From an uncultured Duncaniella sp. (GTDB lineage Bacteria > Bacteroidota > Bacteroidia > Bacteroidales > Muribaculaceae), in contig NZ_CAJTMT010000019.1 of assembly GCF_910577345.1 (NCBI RefSeq), positions 4,757-61,550 on the forward strand: a stretch of DNA of 56,794 bases, given 5' to 3'. A model generated the notes under the pieces. That model did not search any database. It was not told the DNA's origin and saw nothing but the letters and a program-made list of their open reading frames with translations. Shown here piece by piece: positions 44,927 through 54,676 of this stretch. How positions within the stretch are numbered: position 1 is the first letter of the stretch; every line of letters starts with the position of its first letter. Position numbers and translations under genes: made by a program.

Positions 44927-47803
44927 ATGAAACTACGAGCATTATCGGCTTCGGTTCTTGCAGGCTTGATGACTTTGGCCTGTTCGCCCGGAAAATATGA
45001 GAAAACAGACCGCGGCGTGACTGTCAACGTCGAATCGACCGGTGAAAATTCAGTCAGGAAAGTACGTCTGCAGGTTCTCGGCGAAAAAATCATACGCGTG
45101 TCGGCAACCCCGGACAAAAAATTTGCCGAGGACAACAGCCTTGTCACCGTCCCTCAGAAAGAGAAAGTTGACTATACCGTCACCGAAACCGACTCGACCA
45201 TCTCTGTCACGACCTCAGCCGTCACCGCCACAGTGGCGCTGAAGACAGGCGACGTGAAATTCTACGACAAAGACGGCAAACTGATTGTTGCCGAAGCTGA
45301 CGGCGGCCGTTCATTCTCACCCATAGAGGTAGAAGGGACAAAAGGCTACACCGTCCGTCAGGTCTTCGAATCGCTCAACGACGAAGAGGGCATCTATGGA
45401 CTCGGACAGCATCAGAGCGACGAGTTCAACTACAAGGGCCTGAACGAGGAACTTTTCCAATACAACACCAAGGTCTCCGTGCCGTTTGTCGTCTCGACCG
45501 ACAACTACGGTATCCTCTGGGACAGCTACTCACTCTGCCGCTTCGGCAATCCTGAGCCATACAAACAGCTCGGACAGGTGTTCAAGCTCTACGACAAGGA
45601 TGGCAAGGAGGGTGCGTTGACCGGAACATACGTTCCTGCCAAACCCGAGGAGGAGACAATCGTGCAGCGCGAGGACTCCATCTACTTCGAACACCTCATC
45701 CGCAAGGAACTGAAACATGTGGTGAATCTCCCGCAGGATTTCCACTATTACGGCTCACATGTGACCTACGAGGGTGAAATCGAGCCTGAGGAGAGCGGTG
45801 AGTTCAAATTCATCCTCTACTACTCCGGCTACATGTCGGTCTACATCGACGGCAAGGAAGTGGTTCCCGAGCGCTGGCGCACGGCATGGAATCCCAATTC
45901 CTACAAATTTTCCGTAGACCTTGAAAAAGGCAAGCGTGTGCCCATCAAAATCGAATGGCAGCCCAACGGCTCGGTTGCCTACTGCGGTCTGCGCGTCTAT
46001 TCTCCGGTCGACGACAAGGAGCAGCTCGACATGAGCTGGTGGGGCGAGATGCAGGACCAGATTGACTACTATTTCATCTATGGCGATGACATGGACGACG
46101 TCATCAGCGGCTACCGCACACTCACCGGCAAGGCTCCTATCATGGCGAAGTGGGTCATGGGCTACTGGCAGAGCCGCGAGAAATACAACACTCAGGAAGA
46201 AGTGTTGTCGACCCTCGCTGAATTCCGCAAGCGCAACATTCCTATCGATAACATCGTCATCGACTGGCTCCACTGGAGGCAGGATGCCTGGGGCAGCCAC
46301 GAATTTGACCTTGACCGCTTCCCTGACCCGAAAGGTATGGTGGACACCATCCACGACATGCACGGACGCGTGATGATTTCGGTATGGCCGAAATTCTATG
46401 TGACCACCGAACACTATAAGGAATTTGATAAGAACGGTTGGATGTATAAACTCCCCGTTCAGGACAGCATCCGCGACTGGGTAGGCCCCGGCTATCTCAG
46501 CTCCTTCTACGATGCTTACAGCGCGGACGCCCGCAAACTGTTCTGGAACCAGATGAAAGACCATTATGTGCCCCTCGGCTTCGACGCATGGTGGATGGAC
46601 GCTTCCGAGCCCAACATCCGCGACTGCACCGACATCCAGTATCGCAAAGACCTCATCACACCGACCGCACTCGGTCCGTCGACAAAATATTTCAACGCCT
46701 ACGGCCTCATGAACGCCGAAGCCATCTATGACGGTCAGCGAGAGACAAACGACGACCGCGTCTTCCTCCTCACCCGCTCAGGTTTTGCCGGACAGCAGCG
46801 CTATTCGACCGCCACATGGAGCGGCGACATCGCCACACGCTGGGAGGACATGAAGGCTCAGATTTCAGCCGGCCTCAACTTCGCCGCCTCCGGAATTCCC
46901 TGGTGGAGCATGGACATCGGTGGATTCTGCGTCGAGGACCGCTATGTGGCCGCAGCAAAGGAATATCAGAAAACAGGCAAGGAGAACGCCGACCTCAAGG
47001 AGTGGCGTGAGCTCAACACCCGTTGGTATCAGTTCGGAGCCTTCGCCCCGATGTTCCGCGCCCACGGCCAGTGGCCCTACCGCGAGATTTTCAACATCGC
47101 CCCCGACAACCACCCGGCCTACAAGTCGGTTGTCTACTACACCAACCTCCGCTACGACCTCATGCCCTACCTCTACTCTCTTGCAGGCATGACCCACTTC
47201 AATGACTATACCATCATGCGCCCGATGGTCATGGACTTCACCGCCGACAAGGCCACACGCAACATCGGCGACCAATACATGTTCGGTCCCGCCTTCCTCG
47301 TGGCTCCCGTCTACACCTACGGTACAAAATCGCGCGAAGTCTACTTCCCCGCCGGTTCCGACTGGTATGACTTCTATACCGGCAAAGAAATCAACGGCGG
47401 ACAGACCCTCAACGTCGCCGCGCCCTACGAACGCATCCCCCTCTTCGTCCGCTCAGGCTCGATCATCCCCTTCGGCCCCGCCATCCAGTGGAGCGACGAA
47501 AAACCTGCCGACATCATCAATCTCTATGTCTATGCCGGTCAGGACGGAGAATTCCTTCTCTATGAGGATGAGAACGTCAACTATAACTACGAGCAGGGCA
47601 AGTATGCAGTGATTCCCTTCAAGTGGAACGACGAGAAGCAGACACTGACAATCGGCGAACGTGCCGGACAGTTCCCCGGAATGCTCCGCAACCGCCGCTT
47701 CAACATCATCAAGGTATCGAAGGATCATCCCGTCGGCTACGGACGTGACAACAAGGGCGTGGAAGTGGCCTACAACGGCTCTGCCAAGACCATCAAGCTC
47801 TGA
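44927..47803 (+). CDS. GH31 glycosidase with PA14 domain, probable alpha-xylosidase
   Basis: 958 residues. Lipoprotein-like signal with Cys19 (LAC). An N-terminal beta-sandwich is followed by a PA14 domain (about 255-360, HVTYEGEIEPEESGEFKF...YIDGKEVVPERWR) and the GH31 barrel. Nucleophile Asp558 (WWMDASEPN) and acid/base Asp634 (WSGDIATRWEDM) are both present. A PA14-bearing GH31 in a PUL with GH5, GH2 and GH3 matches the xyloglucan alpha-xylosidase of Bacteroides ovatus, which removes xylose from the non-reducing end of xyloglucan oligosaccharides. Alpha-glucosidase activity is the main alternative. GH2 follows after 59 bp. Confidence 0.9.
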   Translation: MKLRALSASVLAGLMTLACSPGKYEKTDRGVTVNVESTGENSVRKVRLQVLGEKIIRVSATPDKKFAEDNSLVTVPQKEKVDYTVTETDSTISVTTSAVTATVALKTGDVKFYDKDGKLIVAEADGGRSFSPIEVEGTKGYTVRQVFESLNDEEGIYGLGQHQSDEFNYKGLNEELFQYNTKVSVPFVVSTDNYGILWDSYSLCRFGNPEPYKQLGQVFKLYDKDGKEGALTGTYVPAKPEEETIVQREDSIYFEHLIRKELKHVVNLPQDFHYYGSHVTYEGEIEPEESGEFKFILYYSGYMSVYIDGKEVVPERWRTAWNPNSYKFSVDLEKGKRVPIKIEWQPNGSVAYCGLRVYSPVDDKEQLDMSWWGEMQDQIDYYFIYGDDMDDVISGYRTLTGKAPIMAKWVMGYWQSREKYNTQEEVLSTLAEFRKRNIPIDNIVIDWLHWRQDAWGSHEFDLDRFPDPKGMVDTIHDMHGRVMISVWPKFYVTTEHYKEFDKNGWMYKLPVQDSIRDWVGPGYLSSFYDAYSADARKLFWNQMKDHYVPLGFDAWWMDASEPNIRDCTDIQYRKDLITPTALGPSTKYFNAYGLMNAEAIYDGQRETNDDRVFLLTRSGFAGQQRYSTATWSGDIATRWEDMKAQISAGLNFAASGIPWWSMDIGGFCVEDRYVAAAKEYQKTGKENADLKEWRELNTRWYQFGAFAPMFRAHGQWPYREIFNIAPDNHPAYKSVVYYTNLRYDLMPYLYSLAGMTHFNDYTIMRPMVMDFTADKATRNIGDQYMFGPAFLVAPVYTYGTKSREVYFPAGSDWYDFYTGKEINGGQTLNVAAPYERIPLFVRSGSIIPFGPAIQWSDEKPADIINLYVYAGQDGEFLLYEDENVNYNYEQGKYAVIPFKWNDEKQTLTIGERAGQFPGMLRNRRFNIIKVSKDHPVGYGRDNKGVEVAYNGSAKTIKL

Positions 47804-47862
47804 TTCTTTTCACCATTACACATAAGTTTGATTCAAAACCCGAATTTTCTGACTTTTAGGTC

Positions 47863-50391
47863 ATGCTTTCTAAGGTAAATCTGATAATTATGGCTTGCCT
47901 CGTCTGGATAGGCGGGGCGGCCATTTTTTCCGCATCCGCAGCTGATTCCCGTGCCGTGAAGTTCAACGACGGCTGGCGTTTCATACTTGCCGATTCTCCC
48001 GATATGTCGGCGCCCGGTTTCGACGACTCGTCATGGCGTCAACTCTCCCTGCCCCACGACTGGGCCATCGAGGGCGATTTCAGCAAGGACAATCCCTCCG
48101 GGACAGGAGGCGGCGCGCTCCCAGGCGGTATCGGGTGGTATCGCAAGACCTTCACCCTCACTCCTGAGCAACGCGGAAAGAATATATTCATCGACTTCGA
48201 CGGTGCCTATATGAATTCCACCGTCTACATCAACGGCCACGAACTCGGCACCCGCCCCTACGGCTATGCCTCGTTCAGCTACGACATCACTCCCTGGCTG
48301 AATCAGACAGGCGAGAATGTGATTGCCGTGCGTGTCGACAACGCCGAGCAGCCAAACTCGCGCTGGTATAGCGGCTGCGGCATATACCGCAACGTCTGGC
48401 TGCGCTCGCTCTCCGACATCCATATCCCTCTTTGGGGACAGCATGTCACCACTCCTCTTGTCACCGACACCGAGGCACGGATTGACATAGCCACTGAAAT
48501 CATCAGCAAGGCTAAAAAAAGTGCATCGGTCAGCGTCTACTCGTCGCTCATGGACGCCAACGGTAAAATGATAGGCAAAACGGCCACTCAAGTAGTGAAA
48601 CTCGACAAAAAGCATCCCGACATTGAAGTCGCAGGCACAATCAATGTGGAGAATCCACATCTCTGGAGCACCGAAGACCCCTATCTCTACACCGTAGCCA
48701 CCTTTGTCTCCGATGCGAAGACGGGTGAGCTTCTTGACAGCTACATGACCACTACGGGACTGCGCTATTTCAACTTTGACCCGAAAACAGGCTTCTCGCT
48801 CAATGGAAAACCGATGAAAATCAACGGTGTCTGTATGCACCACGACCTCGGTGCCCTCGGTGCGGCAGTCAATACCCGTGGAATTGAGCGCCAGCTTGAA
48901 ATTTTAAAAGAGATGGGTGCGAATGCCTACCGTGCATCACACAACCCTCCTGCACCCGAAGTGCTCGAACTCTGCGACCGCATGGGCATACTCGTCATGG
49001 ACGAGACCTTCGACATGTGGCGCAAGAAAAAAACTTCCCACGACTATGCCCGCTACTTCCCGGAGTGGCATGAGCGCGATCTCAGCGACCTTGTGCGCCG
49101 CGACCGCAACCATCCGTCCGTAATTATGTGGAGCATCGGTAATGAAGTGCTCGAACAGTGGAGCGATGCCAAGGCCGATACCCTGTCGCTCGAACAGGCC
49201 AACCTCATCCTTAATTTCGGCCACAGCAAGGATATGCTTGCCGCGGAGACAGACAGCATGAGCGTAAACTCGCTCCTCACGAAGAAACTCGCCGACATGG
49301 TGCGCAGTCTCGACGGCTCGCGCCCGGTGACCGCAGGATGCAACGAGCCTAATCCCGGAAACCACCTCTTCCGCTCGGGTGCGCTCGATGTCATCGGCTA
49401 CAATTACCATGACAACTGGTTCGATTCCGTCCCGAAATGGTTCCCCGACAAACCATTCATAATCTCCGAAAGCGTATCCGGACTCATGACACGTGGCTAC
49501 TACCGTATGCCCTCAGACTCAATATTCATCTGGCCAAAGCGCTGGGACATAGCCTTTGAAGACCCCTCGTTCTCCTGCTCCTCATACGATAATTGCCATG
49601 TCCCCTGGGGTAATTCCCACGAGGGTACCCTCCGCCACGTCGACGAGAAGGATTTCATTGCCGGACAGTTCATCTGGACAGGTTTTGACTACCTCGGCGA
49701 ACCTACACCCTTCGGCTGGCCGGCCCGAAGCTCATATTTCGGAATTGTCGACCTCGCCGGTATTCCGAAGGACATATATTATATGTATCAGTCGCAATGG
49801 AGGCCTGACAAAAATGTGCTCCACCTCTTCCCGCATTGGAACTGGGAGGATGGACAGGAAATCGATATGTGGGCCTACTACAACAATGCCGATGAAGTCG
49901 AGCTATTCATCAACGGCGAGTCGCAGGGTGTGCGCAAACCTGAAGCTGGGAAATATCACGCTTCATGGCGCGTCAACTTCACCCCCGGAACGGTCAAGGC
50001 TGTCAGCCGAAAGGACGGACGGATTGTGGCCACAGATGAAATCCGCACAGCCGGTGATCCTGCCCGTATACACCTCACCCCCGACCGCTCCTCTATCAAG
50101 GCCGACGGCTCAGACCTCAGCTATGTGCTTGTTGAAATCCTTGACAAAGATGGAAATCTCTGCCCTTGGGCGGAAGATGAGGTGACATTCGAAGTTACCG
50201 GTGCCGGACGCAACGAGGGTGTTGACAACGGTTCGCCCATTTCGCTCGAACGCTTCAAATCGGACAAGCGCAAGGCTTTCTACGGCAAAGCCATGCTCAT
50301 TGTCCGCAACGATGGCACCCAAGGCCCCATCACCGTCCGCGCCACCTCCCCCAACCTCGCCCCATTCACAACGACTATTAATGCTTTTTGA
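47863..50391 (+). CDS. GH2 glycosidase, probable beta-galactosidase
   Basis: 842 residues with a signal peptide (about 1-27, FSASAA). Order: sugar-binding jelly roll (about 30-190), immunoglobulin-like domain (about 200-300), TIM barrel (about 300-600) and two C-terminal beta domains (DUF4982-like, then an invasin/Big-like domain ending in TINAF). Acid/base Glu428 (IGNEVLEQW) and nucleophile Glu536 (IISES) are present. In a xyloglucan setting the expected task is removal of galactose side-chain caps, but GH2 also includes beta-mannosidases and glucuronidases. It is 59 bp downstream of GH31. The 349-bp spacer after it is low-complexity. Confidence 0.88.
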   Translation: MLSKVNLIIMACLVWIGGAAIFSASAADSRAVKFNDGWRFILADSPDMSAPGFDDSSWRQLSLPHDWAIEGDFSKDNPSGTGGGALPGGIGWYRKTFTLTPEQRGKNIFIDFDGAYMNSTVYINGHELGTRPYGYASFSYDITPWLNQTGENVIAVRVDNAEQPNSRWYSGCGIYRNVWLRSLSDIHIPLWGQHVTTPLVTDTEARIDIATEIISKAKKSASVSVYSSLMDANGKMIGKTATQVVKLDKKHPDIEVAGTINVENPHLWSTEDPYLYTVATFVSDAKTGELLDSYMTTTGLRYFNFDPKTGFSLNGKPMKINGVCMHHDLGALGAAVNTRGIERQLEILKEMGANAYRASHNPPAPEVLELCDRMGILVMDETFDMWRKKKTSHDYARYFPEWHERDLSDLVRRDRNHPSVIMWSIGNEVLEQWSDAKADTLSLEQANLILNFGHSKDMLAAETDSMSVNSLLTKKLADMVRSLDGSRPVTAGCNEPNPGNHLFRSGALDVIGYNYHDNWFDSVPKWFPDKPFIISESVSGLMTRGYYRMPSDSIFIWPKRWDIAFEDPSFSCSSYDNCHVPWGNSHEGTLRHVDEKDFIAGQFIWTGFDYLGEPTPFGWPARSSYFGIVDLAGIPKDIYYMYQSQWRPDKNVLHLFPHWNWEDGQEIDMWAYYNNADEVELFINGESQGVRKPEAGKYHASWRVNFTPGTVKAVSRKDGRIVATDEIRTAGDPARIHLTPDRSSIKADGSDLSYVLVEILDKDGNLCPWAEDEVTFEVTGAGRNEGVDNGSPISLERFKSDKRKAFYGKAMLIVRNDGTQGPITVRATSPNLAPFTTTINAF

Positions 50392-50710
50392 GTTGGGAGT
50401 TGGGAGTTTTGAGTTGTGAGTTTTAAGTTGTGAGTTGTCAGTTGGAAGTTGGAAGTTGTGAGTTTTGAGTTGTGAGTTTTAAGTTGGTAGTTGCCGATTG
50501 GCAACTTTGACATACTCAACAAAGAGCTCCCCCTTTCAACCCCATAACTCCCCCTCCAACAGCGCAACTGCACGACAGCACCAACAGCACCAAGCCTGCA
50601 ACTAAAAGCTAAAAGCTAAAAACTAAAAACTCACAACCCAAAACTACCAACTCACAACTCAAAACTCAAAACTCAAAACTCAAAACTCAAAACTCAAAAC
50701 TCAAAACTAC
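50392..50710. repeat. Inverted low-complexity tract (GAGTTGTGAGTTTT / AAAACTCACAACTC) in the GH2-GH3 gap
   Basis: 50392-50500 is a run of GAGTT/GTGAGTTTT/AAGTTGG words, and 50600-50710 is a run of AACTCAAAACTC words, their reverse complement, including six or more perfect 10-bp units (AAACTCAAAA). The two tracts can fold into one long imperfect hairpin around 50510-50600, which holds CCCCCTTTCAACCCC and CAGCACCAACAGCACC. No gene or promoter is seen here, although GH2 and GH3 are on the same strand. Confidence 0.8.
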
Positions 50711-50740
50711 TTTACCCTTACTACTTAATACTTAAACCCC

Positions 50741-52954
50741 ATGTCGTTCCGCCTACTCACCATCCCTCTTCTCCTCTCGGGAATGAGCCTTTTTGCGGCT
50801 AAAGATATTCCTGCCTACATGAATGAATCGCTCCAGATGGATCAGCGTGTCGAAGATGCCCTCTCACGCATGACCACTCAGGAAAAAATCAACATGATAC
50901 ACGCCCAAGGCAAGTTTTCATCGCCCGGTGTGCCGCGTCTCGGCATACCCGACCTCTGGATGAGCGACGGACCTCACGGCGTGCGCGCGGAAATCAACTG
51001 GAACGACTGGGGTTATGCCGGTCGCACCAACGATTCCATCACCGCCTTCCCCGCACTGACAGCCCTCGCAGCCACATGGAACCCGACACTTTCCTACGAA
51101 TATGGCAATGCCCTCGGCGAAGAAGCCCTCTACAGGGAAAAGGACGTGATGCTCGGCCCCGGAGTGAACATCTACCGCACACCGCTCAACGGCCGCAACT
51201 TCGAATACATGGGCGAGGATCCCTATCTCGCCTCCATCCTCGTTGTGCCCTACATCAAAGGTATGCAGCAGAATGGCGTCGCTGCCAGTGTCAAGCACTT
51301 CGCCCTCAACAATCAGGAATTGTGGCGCGGGCACATCAATGTAGAGCTAAGCGACCGCGCGCTCCACGAAATCTATCTCCCCGCATTCAAGAGTGCTGTC
51401 GTTGACGGCGACAGTTGGACCATCATGGGTTCCTACAATAAAATCCGTGGCCAACATGCCTGCCACAACGAAATGCTCCTCAACAAAATCCTGAAAGGTG
51501 ACTGGGGATATAAGGGGGTGGTGGTAACCGACTGGGGCGGCGCACACGACACCAAGGAAGCAGCCCTCTACGGACTCGACCTCGAAATGGGTTCCTACAC
51601 CAACGGTCTGACCTCCGAATCGGAGTTCACCACCGATGACTACTATATGGCCCGTCCCTACCTCGAAATGCTTGAAAAAGGTGAGGTTCCGATGTCGACC
51701 CTCGACGACAAGGCACGCCGTATGCTCCGCCTCAACTTCCTCACAGCCATGAAGCGCGACAAGCCCCTCGGCTCAATCGCTTCGCCCGAACACTATGCCG
51801 TGGCAGAGGAGATAGGCAATGAGGCCATCGTGCTTCTCAAAAACGCACCGGTCAGCAAGGGAGCTTCTCCCCTCCTCCCCCTCTCGCCCGACGTGAAGTC
51901 AATCCTCGTGGTTGGCGACAATGCCACCCGCGATCTCATGAAGGGTGGCGGCTCATCGGAACTTAAGGTCAAGGACAATGTTACTCCCCTCAAAGGTCTG
52001 CAGGCAATCTACGGCGACAGGGTGAAATATGCGCATGGCTACCGTGCCGGTCGCCCGATGTATTCCCACGTCGAGGAGATTCCCGCTTCCGTTCAGGACT
52101 CGCTGCGCGCCGAGGCCGTAGGCATGGCCAAGGATGCCGATGTGGTCATCTTCATGGGAGGTCTCAACAAGAATCACCTGCAGGACTGCGAGGCAGGGGA
52201 CCGCGAGAGCTATGCCCTCCCCTACGGCCAGTCTGAACTCATCGAGGCACTTCAGGCAGCCAACCCCAACCTCATCGTCATGCTCCTCAGCGGTAACGCC
52301 GTCGAGATGCCCTGGGCTTCGAAGGTTCCTGCCATCGCTCAGGCATGGTATCTCGGCTCGATGGCCGGAAAGTCAATCGGCAATGTGGTGAGCGGCAAGG
52401 TCAATCCCTCCGGCAAGCTTCCCTTCTCCTTCCCCGTGAAACTGGAGGACAACGGTGCCCACAGTTTCGGCGCAATCTCCTATCCCGGCGATTCAATCAA
52501 CGAGGAGTATAAGGAGGACATTCTTGTCGGCTACCGCTGGCACGACACCAAGAAGATTCCCGCCCTCTACCCCTTCGGCCACGGTCTGAGCTACACGTCG
52601 TTCGACTATGGCAAGCCCGTCGCATCGGCCAAAACCATCGGACAGGGCGAGTCGCTGACCATCACCATCCCCGTCAGAAACACCGGTGACCGCGAGGGTA
52701 AGGAGACTGTGCAGCTTTACATTGGCGACGACAAGGCTTCAGTGCTACGTCCCGTCAAGGAGCTTAAGGGCTTCGAGAAAATCGACCTCGCTCCGGGTGA
52801 GGAGAAGACGGTCAATTTCACCGTCAGCCCCGATGCTCTCAAATTCTACGACCCCGAAAGCGCCTCATGGGTGGCCGAACCCGGCAAATTCCGCGCCTAT
52901 ATCGGCTCATCCTCAACCGACATCCGCGCCATTGTGCCTTTCGAGTTGAAGTAA
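50741..52954 (+). CDS. GH3 beta-glucosidase
   Basis: 737 residues, the normal three-domain GH3 form with a C-terminal fibronectin-like domain (about 620-737). Signal peptide about 1-19 (MSLFAAK). Nucleophile Asp264 is in VVVTDWGGAHD. The likely acid/base is Glu484 (DCEAGDRES) in the second domain. The N-terminal domain shows the substrate-binding KHFALNNQE loop. In a xyloglucan pathway it would release glucose from the ends of oligosaccharides trimmed by GH31 and GH2. It follows a low-complexity spacer and ends before a long hairpin region. Confidence 0.93.
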   Translation: MSFRLLTIPLLLSGMSLFAAKDIPAYMNESLQMDQRVEDALSRMTTQEKINMIHAQGKFSSPGVPRLGIPDLWMSDGPHGVRAEINWNDWGYAGRTNDSITAFPALTALAATWNPTLSYEYGNALGEEALYREKDVMLGPGVNIYRTPLNGRNFEYMGEDPYLASILVVPYIKGMQQNGVAASVKHFALNNQELWRGHINVELSDRALHEIYLPAFKSAVVDGDSWTIMGSYNKIRGQHACHNEMLLNKILKGDWGYKGVVVTDWGGAHDTKEAALYGLDLEMGSYTNGLTSESEFTTDDYYMARPYLEMLEKGEVPMSTLDDKARRMLRLNFLTAMKRDKPLGSIASPEHYAVAEEIGNEAIVLLKNAPVSKGASPLLPLSPDVKSILVVGDNATRDLMKGGGSSELKVKDNVTPLKGLQAIYGDRVKYAHGYRAGRPMYSHVEEIPASVQDSLRAEAVGMAKDADVVIFMGGLNKNHLQDCEAGDRESYALPYGQSELIEALQAANPNLIVMLLSGNAVEMPWASKVPAIAQAWYLGSMAGKSIGNVVSGKVNPSGKLPFSFPVKLEDNGAHSFGAISYPGDSINEEYKEDILVGYRWHDTKKIPALYPFGHGLSYTSFDYGKPVASAKTIGQGESLTITIPVRNTGDREGKETVQLYIGDDKASVLRPVKELKGFEKIDLAPGEEKTVNFTVSPDALKFYDPESASWVAEPGKFRAYIGSSSTDIRAIVPFELK

Positions 52955-52955
52955 G

Positions 52956-53154
52956 AGGTGGAAGGGCACAGAAGGACATAAGGTCAGAAATGACATAATC
53001 AATTACCTCTGTACCATCACTCTAAAATCAGGTACAAAAATTCAGAAATTACAAAAATTACAGATTTTATAGATTTTGACTGTCGGAATTTTTTTCAACC
53101 GGCAATCAACCGCCTATAAAGTTTGTAATTTTTGTAATTTCTGAATTTTTGTAC
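52956..53154. repeat. Intergenic palindromic repeats after the GH3 gene
   Basis: Two parts. 52960-53000 holds a degenerate arm of the 28515-28630 family (GGAAGGGCACAGAAGGACAT, then AAGGTCAG). 53032-53062 and 53124-53154 are perfect 31-nt inverted arms (GTACAAAAATTCAGAAATTA and onward) around a 61-nt loop. Convergent genes lie on both sides, so this may be a two-way terminator. The arms start with GGTAC, as do those at 28515-28630. Confidence 0.8.
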
Positions 53155-53174
53155 CCCTTATTTAATTTAAAGGG

Positions 53175-53501
53175 CTATTCCTTTAATTTCAGACCAAGCT
53201 CATTCATTTTGCCGACAACAACGACGGCATCGTCATACGTTTCCTTGGATATACCCAAGGAAATGGCATCCGGCTCCGAGAGGTCGAGGATATATTTGCC
53301 GGTATTGTCATCAAATACGATGTGCGATGTCAGGATAGAGCCTTTATCGGATTGCTGTTGGTAGATATGTTCATTATCGCTGTTGTCAACCTCCTCCGGC
53401 GGAGTGGGTGTTGGCTCATCGGGTCCGGTCGTTCTATCCGAATGATCCTTACATGAAGCAAATGCCAATACACAGAAAATTCCTATAAATATTTTTTTCA
53501 T
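53175..53501 (-). CDS. Small lipoprotein of unknown function
   Basis: 108 residues. Lipobox Cys17 (AFASC, then KDHSDRT), a Pro/Thr/Glu-rich spacer, and a small domain (about 45-108, SHIVFDDNTGKYILDLSEPD...). I do not recognise a family. It starts 10 bp after the previous gene ends, so it is co-transcribed with the secreted protein upstream and probably works in the same envelope process. Confidence 0.65.
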   Translation of the reverse strand: MKKIFIGIFCVLAFASCKDHSDRTTGPDEPTPTPPEEVDNSDNEHIYQQQSDKGSILTSHIVFDDNTGKYILDLSEPDAISLGISKETYDDAVVVVGKMNELGLKLKE

Positions 53502-53511
53502 AATTCCTTTT

Positions 53512-54348
53512 TTAAATTGTTTGTTTATAAGTGAACATCAACGGAAGATACTGTAGCAGTTCATCCCTTAAGTTAATAAACATAAGCATATAAAAACGCA
53601 CTTCTCCCTCGCGCAAATTCCCTTTCAGATAGCTGTATTGATCAGATGGCAAAATCTTAGAAACCGGAAATCCGCTACTGATACTAATCCGAATCAATTC
53701 AGTCTTGACAGATTGGAACGGACTTATGACGTGTGCCGCGAAAGGAGCCCATTCCCTGACATAATATTTCTCTTTCATCCCGACAAAATAACCATAACGT
53801 ACCATACCATTTTTGTAATACATATAAGCGCCATTCGACAGGTAAATTTTTTCAGAATCGGAAAGAGTCAGCAGATTTCCCTTGTATCGATAAAATATTA
53901 TCCTTTCATCCGTTGCAAGGGTCTGGACGGGGCTTTCCGTGCCCTCATCGTCGACAGTCTTGAAATAGACCCATATCCGCGAAGAGGGGGATTCGTCAGC
54001 GACAAACATACCGGGAGACTCAGACTTCCGCCACTCGATATTTCCACCCGGACGCTTCACGCCCCAGAGATAGTCCAACGAACGGCCTGAACCCATCAAA
54101 TCCTCCAGCGCTTCCGCATCAATGCACTCCGCCGTGAACCGGTAACCACCATCGACCGGCGCATACTTCAGGATAAAACGTGGCGGATCCACTATGCCAC
54201 TACGGCTTCCACGGTCCATAGTATTGGCCCGATGATTCAGCGAATAGCAATATGAGGAGCCTGTCAGTAGACTAAATACGACACAAATCCTCAATAGCGT
54301 ATTATAAATGCTTCCGGTAAACATATCTTTCAATTTTAATGATGTCAT
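53512..54348 (-). CDS. Secreted protein of unknown function (intact paralogue)
   Basis: 278 residues. Signal peptide in the first ~38 residues (NTLLRICVVFSLLTGSSYCY). The mature part starts with an Ig/PKD-like section (PPRFILKYAPVDGGYRFTAE...LWGVKRPGGNIEW) and ends in a conserved beta-rich module (MYYKNGMVRYGYF...WAPFAAHVISPF...KILPSDQYSYLKGN...YLPLMFTY). The last module is repeated, partly, in the truncated gene upstream. The ATGA overlap (54345-54348) with that gene shows they were translationally coupled. I do not recognise the family. Confidence 0.65.
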   Translation of the reverse strand: MTSLKLKDMFTGSIYNTLLRICVVFSLLTGSSYCYSLNHRANTMDRGSRSGIVDPPRFILKYAPVDGGYRFTAECIDAEALEDLMGSGRSLDYLWGVKRPGGNIEWRKSESPGMFVADESPSSRIWVYFKTVDDEGTESPVQTLATDERIIFYRYKGNLLTLSDSEKIYLSNGAYMYYKNGMVRYGYFVGMKEKYYVREWAPFAAHVISPFQSVKTELIRISISSGFPVSKILPSDQYSYLKGNLREGEVRFYMLMFINLRDELLQYLPLMFTYKQTI

Positions 54349-54674
54349 ATATGAGTGGAATAAGTAAATGTCAGAGGTGAATATTGAATCAATTCGCCAT
54401 AGTGATTGAGCATGAGAAGCAGATAGAACCGAGTCGTGCCTTCATTTGAGTTGTTTTTTATATGTTCATATTCATCACTTGGAAGAATATCGCATATTCT
54501 AAACCCCATATTATCCGAATCTATCTTACTGACAGGAGATAAGGGACTTATGACATGGCCTCCATATATCGCCCAATCGCGGGTCCGATATTTATCATCA
54601 ATTCCGGGCGCATAATTAAAATATATCTTACCATTATCATAGTACATGTATACAACTTTGGAAATATATAATCC
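54345..54674 (-). pseudogene. 5'-truncated paralogue of the secreted protein, cut at the prophage junction
   Basis: The reading frame has an internal ATG at 54647 (100 codons), but similarity to the intact paralogue continues upstream of it: GLYISKVVYMYYDNG here against EKIYLSNGAYMYYKNG there. The frame stops at a TGA (54677-54675). No signal peptide or N-terminal domain remains. The similarity ends where the first AAAACGAAACGG repeat of the mobile element starts (54677). The gene therefore looks cut by insertion or recombination. A short protein might still be made from 54647. It is followed by the intact gene with a 4-bp overlap. Confidence 0.7.
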
Positions 54675-54676
54675 TC

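Noticed and set aside
53512..54674. Toxin-antitoxin or immunity gene pair at the prophage edge
   Set aside because: The two paralogues are secreted, beta-rich proteins of unknown family, with no toxin motif and no antitoxin-like DNA-binding partner.
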